Below, piece by piece: positions 51,236 through 63,095 of a DNA stretch of 64,000 nucleotides. The DNA is taken from the NCBI GenBank assembly GCA_016987375.1, contig PJRA01000412.1:995868-1059867 (forward strand), in the 5' to 3' direction. This DNA comes from Brachionus koreanus (taxonomy: Eukaryota; Rotifera; Eurotatoria; Ploima; Brachionidae). Position 1 is the first letter of the stretch; each line of letters starts with the position of its first letter. A program made the position numbers and the translations under genes. The notes below the pieces were generated by a model that was not told the DNA's origin, made no database searches, and saw nothing but the letters and a program-made list of their open reading frames with translations.

Positions 51236-52517
51236 TGATACATAAATAAAAAAATTTAATAAAAATTTTTCAGATGAATCTAACACGATTTTTAAACATT
51301 CTAGTTTCACAGAATGGCCGAAATCTCAATTAAGCTTCCATAAATTTAGCTAAATAGCTATGTTTAAAGACAAAAATAGAATTATTTTTCGTTTATTTGT
51401 AAAAGAAATTAAAGATTAATAAAATTGAATGTAGAGCAAAATTATGGGGTTTTATTCAAACAACATTCTTAGAAAATAATCATATTCTAAAAGAATTTTA
51501 ATTAAAATTGAGAAAAATGAACAAAAATAACAAAAATTTCTGATTCAATTCGAGTTGTTATTTTAACTATTGAATATAAATACTGTTTATATTAAACTTT
51601 ATTGTATTCTAATTAAAAATAAAATAATTATAAATTAAGTTATTTCATAAATAATTAAAAAATAATAATTTTTTCATTATTTAACACAAGGAAATACTCG
51701 GGAGATATTTGAAAAAAATTGAAATTTCATTTTAAAATTTGTGGAAAACTTAGGAGACCAAAGTCTCAGACAATCTAATTCATAAAATTTCTAACTCAAT
51801 AATCTCATGTTTAAGAAAATCCAGGAAACAATGAGCTGTTAGAGTTATAAACTTAAAATAAAAACTGTTTTAAATACATTAATTTTTTAAGATTTGATTT
51901 CAATAATTAAACTAGTAGTTAACTTTATCAGAAATTTTAATCGGGTCGATTAACTTTGCTGCAGTTTTTATTCATTTTTTATTAAAAAAAATGTTCAATG
52001 GTTAATTTTTTGATTCTTTTAAATTCAAACATGTTTTAGCAATAGTTTTGGAAAATTTTAAAGTTAAAAATAAATCGATTGAACATAACATTAATAAAAT
52101 ATATACTTATTTAAGGAAAATAAGGCTCAAGAAATTTTAAATTATTTGCTGTAATCAGATATTTTTTAAAATTCAATCTTCTTTTTTGTACATAATGTTT
52201 ATGCAAATAATCTTAAGCTTTTGACATTTTTATTTAAATGCTCTGAAAAATAATCAAAATTTATAATATTTTTTGTGATAATTGATCACTGTTTTGGCAT
52301 TAAAAAAATCAGCTAAATTAAAATCGATACATTTATTTTAAATTGAAGAAAAATTGCCATTTTTGTCTAATTAAGCGGTCATTATTTACCATTTTTACTT
52401 TTACTGACTCATTTAATTTTATTTGGTATGATTTTCAAAATTTGATCAAGCAAAAAAATCAAACAACTTTTTTAAAATTCTATTGATGTAAAAAAAATTG
52501 CTAATAATTAAAATCAT
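51236..52517. other. AT-rich intergenic DNA downstream of UBE3A
   Basis: No gene, repeat or RNA is recognised. The high end should contain the 3' UTR of the minus-strand UBE3A gene. Confidence 0.6.
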
Positions 52518-52523
52518 TTTTAT
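52518..52523 (-). promoter_or_regulatory. Candidate polyadenylation signal of UBE3A
   Basis: AATAAA on the minus strand, about 95 bp after the stop codon. Confidence 0.5.
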
Positions 52524-52618
52524 TTTGTTTGCTTAAATAAAAATTTTGGTCGGCTATGGTTTTTTTTTCTTATTTTAAATTTTAAGTTTAAGTAATCAAT
52601 ACAAAATATATTAACAAA

Positions 52619-55600
52619 TTAGCTTAGACCAAATCCGCGTGAATACTGTATTGCCTTGATCAATTTTTCCCTCAATTTTTCTTTACTTGAATACTCCGGT
52701 AAAAGAAGAACATTGAAGCAAGTATGAGCGGTGGGTAATCTGATTTAAATTTAGAAAAAATTCAAATAACATCCTCTTATTTAATTTTACTTGTCTGTGT
52801 CTGGTCCGTTTCGAGCAATGGTAAGTTTTAATTCCGACAGGCCGCCATGAGGACATCGGTCTGTACCAGTTGTAAATTTCAAAAAAAGTTTCTTTTCCTC
52901 ATCAGTAAAATTTTCAAAAACTTTCCAAAAATCTCTATACATTTTATTTTTTTAAAAAAAAATCTGTTACAATCTAATCACAAATTACTTGATGTACGGA
53001 GTGTCTTGCTCGAATCCACTGTCATAGTTGGTTGATTTTTCCAATGCTTTCCAATCAAGAACCTAGTTTTAAAATTGATTTTTTTTCAAAAATTATTTTT
53101 TGATATTTTACTCTGATTCCACATAAGAGAGTTTCTATTTCTTCTGGAGTGAACCATCTAGCAAGCGGACTGTTATGAGTCAGTTTCATAAAGCCTCTTC
53201 TAAATGCTTTAAAAGAATCTTCGATTCCTTTGTTCAAAATAAAATCTGCATACAAATCAACAAATTCCTTGTAAAATAAAATAAAATAAGATATTTTTTG
53301 AGATAAAAAAAATTCGATTAATGCAAATTTTAAAAAAATTAATAAATTTATTTACCATTAAATTAAATTAGTTATTTATCAGAAATTTTGCACTTTTATC
53401 GTTCAATTAAATTAAAATGCAATAAAATTAATGATTTTGAAAATGATCAAATCATTAATTTATCATTCATTATTTTTAATTAATTTTTTTTTAAATGAAA
53501 AATAAACAACTCTTTTTTTTATTAGCTATTTTTTAAATTAAAAAAAATATTTAATTAAATGAATTTTTTAATTTATTAGCATGATCAACGTTATGCATAG
53601 TAAAAATTTTAATCAAAATTCAAATTTTACCAGAAAATTGTAAATGCGCAATTAAATATGATTTTACAGTGGTAAAAAAAAACAAAAATTTAATCTTTAA
53701 TTTTCAATGTTTAAAAGTGATTTCTTAAAAAATTTTGAATTTTTGTTCAATTTGAAATGATTATTTCAAAACCGAATAAAATTAATTGTTGTTAAAATTT
53801 CTATAAATAATAATGAATAAATGATAGCTAATATTGCCTTAAAATGTTTGGTTTTTTTTTCAAAGTTTAATTTCCGAAATCTGAAATAGCTCTTAACACT
53901 AGAAGCACCAAGCATTTTTTCAGGTTTTTTAATTCATAAANNNNNNNNNNNNNNTTTATTTGAAAAATCCATTCAAAAGATATGAGGATTTAAAAATTTT
54001 TCAAACGAGTCAAAATGACTCGTTTGGTGCTTCTAGTGTTAAATTTACTCATTATCTATATATCAAATGATTCAGTTGTTTCTGCTAAAGGAAAAACAAA
54101 TTTTCTTATCGTTTCATTCCTTATAGTGGTAATTTAAAGACAATAAAATTATTTGATTAATTGTCAAATTAATTCTAAAATTATCTTAGTAAAATTTAAA
54201 AAAATTATTTTTTTGAACCATGTTTTTTTTGTGAACCAAAAATTTTCAAATAATTAATTCAAAACATAGCTTTGTTTTTTTTTCTTTATTTTTTAAATTT
54301 TTTTTTTCATAAGCGCTAAGACAAATTACGGGTCTATCCGATTGTGTAAACAATTCTTAACAGAAAATGCTAGCAAATAACGGACCTCCGATTAAAGCCT
54401 TTAACTTAAATAATTGTAAAACAAGCTAAAAATTTAATTTTTAAATTTTTTTAAAAAAATTTAATTGGAATTAATTTAATTGACCGAAATTAATGATATC
54501 AATTTTTTACCAAAATTTTTCAATGAAAAAGTTTTGGTAACATTATTTCTTAATAATTTGCCACCAAGCTATTAACAAAATCGGAGGTAATTTCAATAAA
54601 TATTTAATCAATATTTTGGTGCTTAATTTGCAGCAAACAATCCAGTCAGAGAATGGAAAAAAACTGGAAAAATAGATGATGAAGTTCTAAATGATGTGTC
54701 TTGTTAATACATGAGCATTTATTCATGATTTTGGAATTTGGAATAAATTTCATAAAAAATATATCTTTAAATTTTTAGCTTCCGAGATGGAAATGGATCT
54801 CACAAAGGTTTTGTCAGTATATGTAGAGAATTATTAAATCAAATGAAGCTACATTGAATGAGTTGAGAGAAAACTGCTAGAGCATCCGGCTTTCAATAAG
54901 AAGAATACAAATTTTCATATACTAGCTACTGATAATGACTTTAAAGTGCTGTTTTAGCTTAAATAGTACTGCGAATTCAATCCAATTGAATGTCTTTGGT
55001 GCTTTTCAAAATATCTTTAAAGATTAAAAGATTTAAAGTTAAATATTAAACTTAGGAATTGAATCGCATTGCATATGTATAATAATGATTCAAGTTTCCA
55101 AGAAGAGTTAACAGAATTATTCGGGACGAAATCTATCTAAAAGCCCCGAAACCCTAAAAATAAATAAATATTTCGATAAATTTAGAAACTTACTTATTTT
55201 AAAATTTATATCCAATTTTATTATTTTCCTATGAAAAACTTTTGATAAAAGTATGGTTTTGTTGACAGCTTTTTTTTCTCAAATTATTGCTGAATAAAAA
55301 AAATAGTCAACTTTTACTTTTAATATATTCAAGTATAAATATAAAAAAAATTCGACCAACTGTAGATGTCACCTTTGCAGCAATGTGGAATTTCAGTACA
55401 AAAAAAAAAGAGCTATTTTTGCACTATTAGAAAAAAAAATTATATCGCTTTTCCATTTTGTATTGTAATTTCTGTACTAAAATTTCACATTGCCAACCTT
55501 AATAAATTTTTAAGACAAAATTTAATAATGAATCAAAGATTTGATTTTTTCGTCTATTGAAAAATTAAAAAGCTTTTATTTAACAAAAAAAATTTTCTTC

Positions 55601-58385
55601 ATATTTTAATCACCATAATCTAATGTTTATTTTCAGTAAAAAGGCTAGTTCATTTGACCTACAATACCGGTAAAAAAACACTTAATAAAGGGCAACCTGT
55701 CATGGCAGATACAAAAGTTAACCCTTGAATATTTTTTTGAAAAATTTGAAAAGATTTATTATTTGGGTTAACTTACAATTTGATGAAAAAAATTTAATTT
55801 TTTAATAAAAATTATTCTTTTAATTTGAAAAAAAAATTCTATTTAGATTTAGGATTTTTTCTTTTGCTTTTTATCTATTATTTTTCTAATTTCAAACAAA
55901 TTTATATTTAATCAATATTTTAGAGTGGAAAATTTTTTTCATAAATTTGATTCTATGTTAGGCATAATTCGGTACTTTAATAAATAAATTCTCACCTGAC
56001 GATTTTTTACATTCACCGATATTTTATCACCATTCTCTTTCAAATTAAAATTTACAACATTCCCAAAATTGTCTGATAAACCAATTTGAAAAGAAAGTTC
56101 GAATGTGTTTTCGAACTCTTCATCAGTGCCTTCAAAGTCCAGAATTGAAGACAAACTTTGATACAATTCCTTTAAGAATTCAACATTTTTTATTTAGAAA
56201 ATTATAAAGAAATTTAGTACTGGATGTGAGAATGCTAAGTCTTCAAAAGTGCCGATTTTTCCCATTAGTTTACGAAAGAACACAGGTGGAAACTGTACAT
56301 CCAGTAAAACATTGTTGTAAATGGCAATTCCAAAGAGAATGCCAACTAGTTTAAACTCAGGTTGAGACTCGATTGTGCACGGTGTAAACCAGTAATACTT
56401 TGATTTTTCATCAAGTTGAAAAAAGGCTATTTAAAGCAATAATTATTTTATCAAAAATAATTTTAATACAATTTTTTTTTATTAATTTACTGTATCCTTT
56501 ATTGAGCAGTTCATCAATTGCCAATTGAAAAAATTCCTTGCTAACACCACCTTGATCAATGGCCTGCTCATTTTCAAATTCAACAAATAGTTGTTTTCTT
56601 AGCTCTGCCGGATTTTCTTGTTCCTGAAGTTCTATTAAATTCAATGCTTCACTTAAAATATTTTGTCTATTAAGACGAATCTTAAAATACGGAGTTGGCA
56701 TTCGGCCTTCTAATATACTGATCATAATATTAAATCTCCTCTCTCTCATCATTTTTATTTTATTATCATAGAAAAGACCCAAATTTTTTTTACTCAATGT
56801 GACAAAAAATGGATTAGCCAAAAAAGAAAAACAGCTCTTTTTTTTAGATTCAGACTTAGCTTCCAATTCAGCCCTTTCTAAGTACTTCATCTGTTTTGTA
56901 TACTCAACATAATCATATTGAACATCGATGAATTGATTTAGAGTTTCATTTATAAATTCATCATTGGGGATTTTCGATTGTCGACAGTCAATTGGTCTTA
57001 TTTTAAGCTCCTCTTCTAAAGGATCAACAAAGTAAACCATGTCACTTGAATCCTCATACAAGTTTCCTTGATAGTCATTTCGGTCCAAGTTACTTTCATC
57101 TTCTATTTCCATTTCTCTCTCTTTTTTTATTTGTCTTTCGGGATCAACTCTGCCACCTAGCAAGCTAGCATAGTAAATAAAACGAATGTAATTAACAGCA
57201 CCAATTATTCCATCGTTTTTGTACAAAATTTTTTTAGGGCTTGACTCGTTTTCCTCGTCATCTTCGTTCTCATCATCATCATTGGGCAAATCCATATTTT
57301 TTGTGACCACTTCTAAAGTAATAAATTGCTGGGCTTTATACAAAAATATTCTCAGTTCATCTGCATTCCATTTAGACCACATGCGCACAATTTTAGCACT
57401 GGCTTGAACTGGTAACTGAGTTAGAATAGAATAAAACTCTTTGCAGCACTTGTCCATGTAGCCTGGGTTTTCCAAAATAGGTAGCTCATTTACCACAAGA
57501 ATTGCATGCAAAATTTTATTTATCTCTTCTTCTTCTATATTTTTTTTCAATTGTAAATTAATGCTTACACAAAGTGGATAAAGAGCTTGATTAAAAACAC
57601 TCTCAAGTTCGGGACCAAGTCCAATTATAGAAAAAAGAGATGAATATGATCTTCTTATTGCATTAAAGTCTATGTTAAATGGAGGTATACAAGGCATGGT
57701 AGAAGACATGCTAATATTGTTTGCTTCGAATTGAAAACTTTTTGACAAAGCTTGGTAACTGGAGAATACTTTATTGATTAAATCGAACAGTGGTTCATAA
57801 CATGATTTAATTTCTTTTTGCTCACCGATCAAATCGTCAGTGTCCATTCTATCACTGCTAATTTTTTTATAATTTTCCTTACATTTTTGAATTAAAGATT
57901 GAATTTTTTCTTCATTAATGAAGAATTTTTGATTATCAGTTGATTTTGGATCTGTGTTTCTGACAGCTTTGAGTGCTTCTTCCAGACTTGAGGCCAAGTT
58001 TCGGGACGATGAGGCCGAAGAGTCTCTTAAATTGATAGTCGATGAGCTCTTTGAAGTGACTATGTCATCGTTGTCATCATCAATTTTCGATTTACTTTTC
58101 GAATTCATAGAATCACATAGAACAGCTTTGTTTTGGGCAAGTTTGATAGCTAGAACAGCTGCTTGATTTTTTGGTACCGGTTTAAAATTTGGATTTGATG
58201 CGCAATTTGGATTATGACAATCCTGAGTACCACAGCCTTCTGTTATTTGATGGAAAAATTTTTCAATAATTTCTTTCGCTCTTTTTCTAAATGAAATAAT
58301 TAATTACCAATTTTTGAATAAACAGCTTGGTATACAAAATAAACTACTTTTGATTGCTTTCGATTGAATTCTCGGTTCCATTCAT
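52619..58385 (-). CDS. UBE3A: UBE3A/E6AP-type HECT ubiquitin ligase, complete, 8 coding exons
   Basis: E3 ligase that accepts ubiquitin on a catalytic cysteine and transfers it to substrates. Exons on the minus strand: 58385-58348, 58286-56491, 56426-56221, 56169-55996, 53267-53112, 53062-52989, 52934-52791, 52739-52619; about 902 aa (human 852-875). Start: ATG at 58385 in a 38-nt exon ([12 protein letters not shown]), joined in phase to [19 protein letters not shown]. The N-terminal AZUL zinc finger is present ([14 protein letters not shown] ... LCDS). A Ser/acid-rich linker and helical middle region follow. The HECT domain starts near [16 protein letters not shown] and contains [28 protein letters not shown] and FKAFRRGF; the catalytic Cys is in [15 protein letters not shown], and the end is GFGLS. 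The downstream ATG at 58108 is not the start because it would lose the AZUL domain. The AZUL-HECT combination is diagnostic. Confidence 0.95.
53893..54042. mobile_element. piggyBac-like MITE, copy 2 (TTAA-flanked, contains N)
   Basis: Same ends as the 50751 copy (TTAA|CACTAGAAGCACC ... GGTGCTTCTAGTG|TTAA) and the same inner palindrome (CGAGTCAAAATGACTCG, here perfect). A 14-N gap lies at 53941-53954, so its true length is not known. Confidence 0.85.
53941..53954. other. Assembly gap (14 N)
   Basis: A short run of N inside the second MITE copy, in a place where the first copy has an A/T-rich centre about 50 bp longer. Confidence 0.95.
54781..55145 (+). pseudogene. Decayed DDE transposase relic
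   Basis: Broken frames read [20 protein letters not shown], then [20 protein letters not shown] and, in the same frame after two stops, [17 protein letters not shown]. The last follows the (H/Y)CE(L/F)NPIE-x-x-W pattern, with the third catalytic acid, seen at the end of many DDE transposases. Several in-frame stops show it is dead. No terminal repeats were assigned. Confidence 0.6.
55379..55494. mobile_element. 116-bp MITE related to the 37160 element
   Basis: The ends AGCAATGTGGAATTTCAGTAC and the inverted GTACTAAAATTTCACATTGCC match the TIRs of 37160-37533. The inner TATTTTTGCACTA also resembles its GTGCAAAAATGG block. It is a shortened, more diverged member; target duplication is not clear. 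Confidence 0.7.
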
Positions 58386-59369
58386 TCTGGTTATATTTAC
58401 AGTTTTATTTCATTTAGCTAAAAAAAAATTGCATAATTTACCTTCTTTAATTAAAAAGCATAGTAATTTTTTTAGATATGTTAAATTTAGATTTAAAATA
58501 ATTATTATAAGATTGGCTTTTTTTATTTCTTTATAAAATATATGACTTAGTTTTTTTTTCAAAACAACAGAAATTGATAGTTTCTTATTTAGTTATCTAA
58601 CCAGATTTAAAAAAGAGTCCAAGTTTCAGAAAGAAATACCAAGAAATCTTGCAAGAATTTTTTATTTTGGAATTAGCTTGCAAAAAATTTTGAATTTCTA
58701 ATTTTGTGCAATATCTGCATTTATGAGAATTTAAAAAATTTTTGCTTACCATAGATCTCAAAATAAGCTTATACTTGAATTTTTAAGTAATGTGAAAAAT
58801 TAAAATTTTTATTAATAATCATCTTAAGGATTGTTTCAAAGCTAATCTAAATCTAGCGTAAGTTGAAAAAAAAAATTTAAAACAGCTTTTAAATTTAATT
58901 AATCGCTATATCTAATATTTTTCAATGTGATTTTATTCAATAATTAAAAGATTGCTTTTTTATTAAATAATGTATTTATAAAATTTATCTTTTACTGCTT
59001 GACAATAAAAGAAAGTTACATGTTATTTGTCTCTCACATAATTTTGAACATCATTTACTCTGCACTGCATATCGTCATCTCAAAAATTCTATTCTAAATG
59101 AAGATTTTATCAACTGTACATTTTTTAAAATTAATAAATTAATTTTTTTGTGAGAAATATTTTTGATTTTTTTCAAATATATTCTTAGATTAAACTTTTA
59201 ACTTCTGTAAAACCTAATTTTTTCAAGAATTTTAACTATTATATAGTTTTCTAAACATCCATAAAATATTAAATAAAATAAAATAAATCCTATTATTACA
59301 AAAATTAAATTTAGAAAAATAGATCATAATGAAAGACTTAAAAAATTCAACTTAAACATCCTGGAAATG
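58386..59369. other. Intergenic DNA between UBE3A and the LINE fragment
   Basis: The UBE3A promoter and 5' UTR should lie at the low end. No TATA or other gene is recognised; the sequence is A/T-rich. Confidence 0.5.
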
Positions 59370-59672
59370 AGAAAGAATCGTGGAGGTCTAATTCAAATGC
59401 TCAAGTTCGCTAAAAGAAAAGATTTTTCTAATGGACTAAGACTAGGTCTTAAATTCCATGATTCAACATAGACAAATGAGTTGAGTTTCAAATGTTTGGA
59501 ACAGACTACCTAAATAAGCTATAGATTCAAATTCAATTAGTCAATTTAAAAATATACTGGATTAACTTAATTTGTCAAGCTATTTCAGTGGGTCTTAAAA
59601 ACCCATTAAATGTGGCCCTTTTGCATCATAGCTTTTTTATTATTTTTATTATTATTATTATTATTATTAAAT
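59370..59672 (+). mobile_element. LINE 3' end with (TTA)n tail
   Basis: Broken frames read RKNRGGLIQMLKF and, after a frameshift, NVWNRLPK and AIDSNSISQFKNILD, the typical C-terminus of CR1/Jockey-like LINE polyproteins. About 60 bp further the sequence ends in a (TTA)n run (59645-59670), as at the 3' end of such elements. The 5' part is missing. Confidence 0.75.
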
Positions 59673-59892
59673 ATTTTGCATATGAGATTTAAAAAATGAG
59701 TGACATTCATTCATTCGTATTGAATTTTTTTATTAGTCTGTAAGTTAAGTTAATTTCACTTAACTTCTCTCGAACAATGAAATTAATCTATATCTTTATA
59801 ATTTCCATAGAATAAAATAATCAAATTCAACAATTTTTTTTTAACCATGCCAAAAAGAAATAATTTTTTTATTAAATTGAAACTTAGGAAAT

Positions 59893-60714
59893 ATGTTGGA
59901 TAAATCTTTTGCTTATAGAATTTCAAAACTTAATTATAATGTTGTTCCACAAAGTATTTATTTGCCTGCAGAGTTAGGTGACATTCGTTTTAAATATTAT
60001 GAATTCAAGATAAATGATCTAATTGTAAAAAAAAATTCCATTTCTTCAGAAAATAACCAGATTAACTTTGATTCTTATTCGGATCTGATCAAAGATCTTG
60101 ATCTAATATACCTCAAAAGAAGCATAAAAGATTGGCTCGACAAGGAAAATAAGAAAAATAAAAAAAATGTACTCAATTCCAACTTTGCTTGTAGTCCAGA
60201 CTTAGTAGTTTACACATTACCTTCTAATCTAGAATCATTAGGAAAAATGACATGCATTGAATATTTGACAAAGTATACAAAATTATCTCGATTTAGGACT
60301 AACACAGCTAGCTATTTATTTAATAAGTACAAGGCCGATGATCTGAATCCAATTGAAGAGCCGTTTATTGAAAGAATGGATCTTTTAAGAACAATCAGTG
60401 ATTTCCATGGAAATTCTTTCATTAAAATTGAAGAAATGATGACATTTTTGGATCTCAATGAGACAAAAAGATTAAAAATTTCAGATGATGAATCAAATAT
60501 GATACAAACAAAAAATTTTATTTATAGCACTTTTAAATTTGATGAATTTAAAGCCATTATTGCTTTTTCTGAGAGATACAATTCAAATAAATTTTCCAAT
60601 AAAAATAAAAATCACTTGGAATATCTGGACTTTTGTGTTGTATTCAAAAAAATTGAATATTTTAAAGATAATAAAAAATTAGAAAATCTTTTAAAATTTT
60701 TATTTGATTCATAG
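59893..60714 (+). CDS. Unrecognised 273-aa protein
   Basis: A single open frame of 273 codons, far longer than chance frames in this A/T-rich DNA and with balanced coding-like composition. The ATG at 59893 has an in-frame TGA 15 bp upstream, so it is the first possible start unless an upstream exon joins at CTTAG (59882-59887). The protein has no signal peptide or membrane span. It is Lys/Asp/Asn-rich, with a charged linker (DKENKKNKK), a central conserved-looking part (CSPDLVVYTLPSNLESLGK, CIEYLTKYTKLSRFR) and acidic loops later on. It may be an intracellular protein; I recognise no family or catalytic motif. Its stop lies 48 bp from the stop of CCDC25, so the two genes converge. Confidence 0.65.
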   Translation: MLDKSFAYRISKLNYNVVPQSIYLPAELGDIRFKYYEFKINDLIVKKNSISSENNQINFDSYSDLIKDLDLIYLKRSIKDWLDKENKKNKKNVLNSNFACSPDLVVYTLPSNLESLGKMTCIEYLTKYTKLSRFRTNTASYLFNKYKADDLNPIEEPFIERMDLLRTISDFHGNSFIKIEEMMTFLDLNETKRLKISDDESNMIQTKNFIYSTFKFDEFKAIIAFSERYNSNKFSNKNKNHLEYLDFCVVFKKIEYFKDNKKLENLLKFLFDS

Positions 60715-60721
60715 AAGAGAG

Positions 60722-60727
60722 AATAAA
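60722..60727 (+). promoter_or_regulatory. Polyadenylation signal of the 273-aa gene
   Basis: AATAAA begins 8 bp after the stop codon, within the short gap to the convergent CCDC25 gene. Confidence 0.6.
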
Positions 60728-60762
60728 CTTAAAATTCAAACAAGTTTTTTAAAATAAAATTT

Positions 60763-61657
60763 TTAAATAAATTCATCTGAATCATATCCATCTTTGTTTG
60801 ACTTCATTCTTTCGTCGCTCATCAAATTTGAATAGCTTCGCTGATCGGCTAATTGAGCCTTCAGTCTCTCTTCTTCTTTTTCACGTTCTTTTTGTTCTCT
60901 TAAAAGTCTTTTTTTGTCTTCTCTTTCAAGCCTATCTCTTTCTTCTCTTTCAGCCTAAAAATTAAGAAACTCAAAACAAATCGTCAACGCTCGAATTACT
61001 TACTTTTAGATCTGGTTTTCGTTCTATCTTAGTTTTATTAAGTCTATTGATTATTTCATTAATCCTTTTTTCAACTCTGGCTTTTCTAACTTCCTTGTCT
61101 TTGTGAAAACCAACTTGGCCCACATCCATACCGGCTGTTTTTTTTAGATTGTTAACAGGTGTATAAACTATTTCAACATTGTTTTGCTTATTTCCTTGAA
61201 AATAAAATTGAATAATTTTCCATTATTTTCTTTAAAAATATTTTAGCTGAACCTTCAATGCTATTTGCTTTGACAAGTTGAATACAATCTTCTAGTACTG
61301 CCGAAGGAATATCTTCTATTGTTTGTCCCTTAGAAAAATAAAATTATTGATCATGATAGAAACTGAAAAGAAAAGCTACCTTTGCCAATCTCAAATAAAC
61401 GTGGGCTGAAGATAATTTGCTTACATGAAACCAAATATCTTCAGGCCAAGCAAATTTTATCAATTCTTCATCTTAATTTTTGAATCAGAATATTGAAAGA
61501 ATTTTCAAAAAATTAAAAAAAAGTAAATTTTCTACTTTCATATTTATCTTCACCCATATAAATATCATATGGCGGATTGACAACTTAAATATTTAATAAT
61601 TATTTTTTTATTGATAAAACATACAAATTTACCATTTGATGTAAAATAAAATACCAT
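60763..61657 (-). CDS. CCDC25: CCDC25 ortholog (NFACT-R domain), complete, 6 exons
   Basis: Small conserved eukaryotic protein with an NFACT-R (DUF814) domain followed by a charged coiled coil; in mammals it has been reported as a membrane sensor of extracellular DNA, while its ancestral role is less clear. Exons on the minus strand: 61657-61633, 61583-61536, 61471-61380, 61328-61253, 61194-61004, 60954-60763; 207 aa, against 208 in human, with all phases consistent. Diagnostic pieces: start [69 protein letters not shown], and the C-terminal RSYSNLM ... YDSDEFI. The last exon is a long Glu/Arg/Lys coiled coil. All introns are about 40-60 bp; the fourth donor is GTTCAG, which is weak. Its 3' end converges on the 273-aa gene. 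Confidence 0.95.
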
Positions 61658-62655
61658 TTTTTATAAAATTCTGAAAAATTTTTAATTTACCTTTTTTCTA
61701 TAAAGAAAATATTTAAACATTTTTAATCTTTAAATGTGTTACTTGCAATATGATCTCTTTTTTTGTTCAAAATAATGCTAACATTTTTAGACAATTTTTA
61801 ATTATTTAAAATTAATTAAAAAAATTGTTTTTTTTTTTAATTTTCACACCTTACTTGTATTTAGATTTCAAAATATTTTTTATTTTAAATACTAGCTTTT
61901 TATTTTTTTTTGTTTTATTTCGTTTTAATCTAAAAATATTTGAGCTTTTCTTCAAAATTATGCCTAATTTCTGAATCGAAAAATTTTCATATCAAAATAA
62001 TTAAGAACATTTTCTATATACTTGATATTTTCATTTATAATAAGAAAAATCCTTATTGATCAGCATTTAAAATTTTTCTTTAATTTAAAAGAAATGAATA
62101 AAGATATTTTAAAAGATGTTTAAATTAGGCTAAACTAATTACTTATGATCTTAAATTCTTCAAATCACCCATTCCAGAATCACAGACAGTCTCAAGAAAT
62201 CGATTAGTTGAGTAAAAATTCAAATATATCTTAATCTAAAAAATCCACACCAAACCCAAAATATGATTCTAAAAGAGTATCTCAAGGTAGAAAATATAAT
62301 AATCATAAACCTATCTAACTTTTATTTTTTTACAACTTTATATGTACAAACCAGGCTTGTTTATAAGTCAGATAAGTCAGATAATAAGACAGATAAACAG
62401 CTTAGAGAATAAAATTCATATCGATACATTCGATTATAATACAAAAACGTCAATCTCTATGGTTGAAAATGTCTTCCAATGTGTAAACCGAGGTTTAGTT
62501 GACTCGATCAAATTTATTAATCAACGAGTTAGGATTGAAATGTCACAAAATTTAAACTGTTTTTACTTATTTAATATTTTAAATGACTTTTTAAAAGTAG
62601 ATTTTTTTACATAATTTTACATATACAACAACTTAATTTTATTTTATTTTTTTTT

Positions 62656-62702
62656 TGTATGCCTATGAGGCTTAATTGAATAAATAATATAATATAATAT
62701 AA
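62656..62702 (+). repeat. Possible retroelement 3' tail with (AATAT)n
   Basis: A short GC-containing hairpin-like stretch (GCCTATGAGGC) is followed by AATAAATAATATAATATAATATAA. Non-LTR elements often end this way. The element upstream could not be identified. Confidence 0.35.
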
Positions 62703-63095
62703 GTCACAAGTCTTAAGCCAAGTCATGTCAATGACTTAAATTTTTTTTTTCAAAGTCAAATCAATATTTTTTAAATAAAGTAAATACAAAGTTTTTTCAT
62801 AATTTATATTAAATAAAATTATATATTAAACAAATAAAGGAATCCCGAGGGGACAAAAACAGGCAAAAAAGACTGTTTATACGGCTTTTTGAAGCTGTTT
62901 TTTGGGCGTTTTGGCTTTGTTTTTTTGCGTTTGAAACATGAGAACAAGCGAAAAACACTTTTTAAACCAATTTTATTTTAATTTAGTTATTTATGGCTTA
63001 ATTTGTCTAAATTCGTGTCTTTATACTTTTTTTTAAACAAAAATAATAAAGTTTTTTGGCTGTTTTACTTAGTTTATCCTCTGTTTTTATTTCGT

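Larger units (their letters stand above)
53268..55995 (-). other. UBE3A intron 4 (2.7 kb), rich in element remains
   Basis: The longest intron of the gene, lying inside the HECT domain. It holds a piggyBac-like MITE (53893-54042), a decayed DDE transposase (54781-55145) and a 116-bp MITE (55379-55494). The other UBE3A introns are about 50 to 65 bp. Confidence 0.85.

Noticed and set aside
58108..58108. ATG at 58108 as UBE3A start
   Set aside because: The frame is open upstream and encodes the AZUL zinc finger; the ATG at 58385 in the preceding exon gives the complete protein.
62342..62614. 90-codon frame, plus strand
   Set aside because: Somewhat coding-like, but no motif, and it sits just before a retroelement-like tail; too weak to call a gene.
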